Source: Euonymus europaeus
Taxonomy: Eukaryota > Streptophyta > Magnoliopsida > Celastrales > Celastraceae
Reading direction: 5' to 3'
DNA: 64,000 nt
Assembly (NCBI GenBank): GCA_963580455.1
Contig: OY756958.1
Span: 756,501-820,500 of the forward strand
In this document: in pieces, positions 63,119 through 64,000 of the stretch
Layout: every line of letters starts with the position of its first letter
How positions within the stretch are numbered: position 1 is the stretch's first letter
Position numbers and translations under genes: made by a program
Notes under the pieces: generated by a model
What the model was told of the DNA's origin: nothing
The model's database searches: none
The model's input: only the letters and a program-made list of their open reading frames with translations

Positions 63119-64000
63119 TCACACTACTTTTCGAGCTCTACAATCCTGGCATTTCGGATTTTGATTTCAGAACTCGTGGGTAGTAGGTCTCATTTCACCT
63201 AGTTAGCCGCGAAATGTGGTTTCTTTACGTAAACGGTTTTATGAATATCCGTTGACTCCGAGTTCTGAATTCGGTGATTTTTTGCTTGATTTCACACTAC
63301 GTTTCGAGCTCTACAATCCTGGCATTTCGGATTTTGATTTCAGAACTCGTGGCTTGTAGGTCTCGTTTCACCTAGTTAGCCGCAAAATGTGGTTTCTTTA
63401 CGTAAACGGTTTTATGAATATCCGTTGACTCCGAGTTATAAATTCGGTGATTTTTAGCTTGATTTCAAACTACTTTTCAAGCTCAACAATCCTAGCATTT
63501 TGGATTTTGATTTCAGAACTCGTGGCTAGTAGGTCTCGTTTCACCTAGTTAGCAGCGAAATGTGGTTTCTTTACGTAAACGGTTTTATGAATATCCGTTG
63601 ACTCCGAGTTATAAATTCGGTGATTTTTAGCTTGATTTCACACTACTTTTAAAGCTCTACAATCCTAGCATTTTGGATTTTGATTTCAGAACTCGTGGCT
63701 AGTAGGTCTCGTTTCACCTAGTTAGCCGCGAAGTGTGGTTTGTTTACGTAAACGGTATTATGAATATCCGTTGACTCCAAGTTCTGAATTCGGTGATTTT
63801 TAGCTTGATTTCACACTACTATTCGAGCTCTACAATCCTGGGATTTCGGATTTCGATTTCAGAACTCGTGGCTAGTAGGTCTTGTTTCACCTAGTTAGCC
63901 GCGAAATGTGGTTTCTTTACGTAAACGGTTTTATGAATATCCATTGACTCCGAGTTCTGAATTCGGTGATTTTTAGCTTGATTTCACACTAATTTTCGAG
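63119..64000 (+). repeat. Right-edge segment repeating 58105-58986
   Basis: TTTTTTGCTTG, GCCGCAAAATG (58367 and 63381), GATTTCAAACTAC (58448 and 63462), CTTTTAAAGC (58633 and 63647), GAAGTGTGGTTTGTTTACG, CCAAGTTCTG and GTCTTGTTTC recur in order 5,014 bp apart (29 monomers minus three 1-bp deletions). The match runs to the end of the window, so its true length is unknown. Confidence 0.87.
63984..64000 (+). repeat. Partial monomer at the right edge
   Basis: These are the first 17 bases of monomer 371, in the CACTAATTTTCGAG subtype. The same subtype starts at 58970 in the homologous segment 29 monomers earlier. The array continues beyond the window. Confidence 0.95.

Larger units (their letters stand above)
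1..64000 (+). repeat. Satellite DNA array, 173-bp monomer, about 370 head-to-tail copies
   Basis: The entire window is a tandem array. The phase mark TCACAC recurs at 1, 174, 347, 520 and so on. The last start is at 63984, so 370 monomers fill 1-63983. Exact 173-bp spacing would put that start at 64011, and the 27-bp shortfall is fully explained by the indels listed separately. All copies share one orientation and no unrelated sequence interrupts them. Stops fall in all frames of each monomer (for example TAG at monomer positions 63, 82 and 86 on +, and CTA/TTA giving minus-strand stops at 62, 81 and 85), so no protein gene is supported. GC is about 41% (71 of 173 in the first monomer). Nucleosome-length monomers with HORs are typical of centromeric or pericentromeric satellites of plants and animals. 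The centromeric role is inference. Both ends lie outside the window. Confidence 0.98.

Noticed and set aside
1..64000. CRISPR array
   Set aside because: The repeats are contiguous 173-bp units with no unique spacers between short repeats, and no cas genes are present.
1..64000. Protein-coding tandem-repeat gene
   Set aside because: Every monomer has stops in all six frames and 173 is not divisible by 3, so a frame cannot continue from unit to unit. Short open stretches are chance.
1..64000. Primate alpha satellite (171 bp) or Arabidopsis 178-bp centromere repeat
   Set aside because: The length is similar, but I recognise none of the typical motifs of either family and no CENP-B box.
1..64000. 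rRNA or tRNA gene clusters in tandem
   Set aside because: No 5S rRNA internal control region, tRNA A/B boxes or cloverleaf potential was recognised in the monomer. The unit is too short for a 5S gene plus a normal spacer.
1..64000. Bacterial, phage or other accessory gene system
   Set aside because: No coding sequence, promoter-terminator pairs or mobile-element ends are present. The window is eukaryote-type satellite DNA throughout.

Overview
The whole window is one uninterrupted head-to-tail array of a single tandem repeat (satellite DNA) with a 173-bp monomer and about 41% GC. If the monomer is phased so that it starts at TCACAC (positions 1, 174, 347, 520 ...), 370 monomers fill 1-63983 and a 17-bp stub of the next runs off the right edge. 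The array also runs off the left edge. I found no gene, RNA gene, transposon, inversion or non-satellite spacer. Each monomer has stop codons in all six frames, and 173 is not a multiple of 3, so no long reading frame can persist.

An array of this size, with nucleosome-scale monomers and nested higher-order repeats (HORs), is typical of centromeric or pericentromeric heterochromatin in a plant or animal. The sequence does not identify the species. The length is close to several plant centromere satellites (for example the 172-bp Tyba repeat of Rhynchospora sedges), but that is a length match only. I see no canonical CENP-B box.

Layout. From 1 to about 20 kb the monomers are more diverse, with older partial duplications of 5, 7, 11, 16 and 27 monomers. 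From 20 to 30.4 kb there are 4-mer (692 bp), 12-mer (2,071 bp, internally 5+7) and 8-mer (1,384 bp) HORs. From 30.6 to 32.0 kb an old segment seen at 3.1-4.5 kb and 11.8-12.8 kb returns. A cluster of unusual monomers lies at 34.2-34.9 kb. From 34.9 to 64 kb the array is strongly homogenised. It holds two 9-mers (1,556 bp each), two 12-mers of 2,076 bp that look identical by eye, 7-mers, 6-mers, 5-mers (865 bp) and a recurring 29-monomer (about 5,015 bp) macro-period.

Every length change was placed by tracking the phase: one +7, one -14, two -5, one +1, one -1 and ten copies of a shared -1 deletion. They sum to -27 bp, exactly the observed phase drift. Variation is therefore almost entirely substitution plus whole-monomer gain and loss by unequal exchange. 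Chimeric monomers mark several of the exchange points. Within the monomer the notable elements are a 10-bp perfect palindrome (TTTACGTAAA), an 11-bp inverted repeat 82 bp apart, a 5-bp stem around an 8-bp loop, and a near-palindrome containing an EcoRI site.
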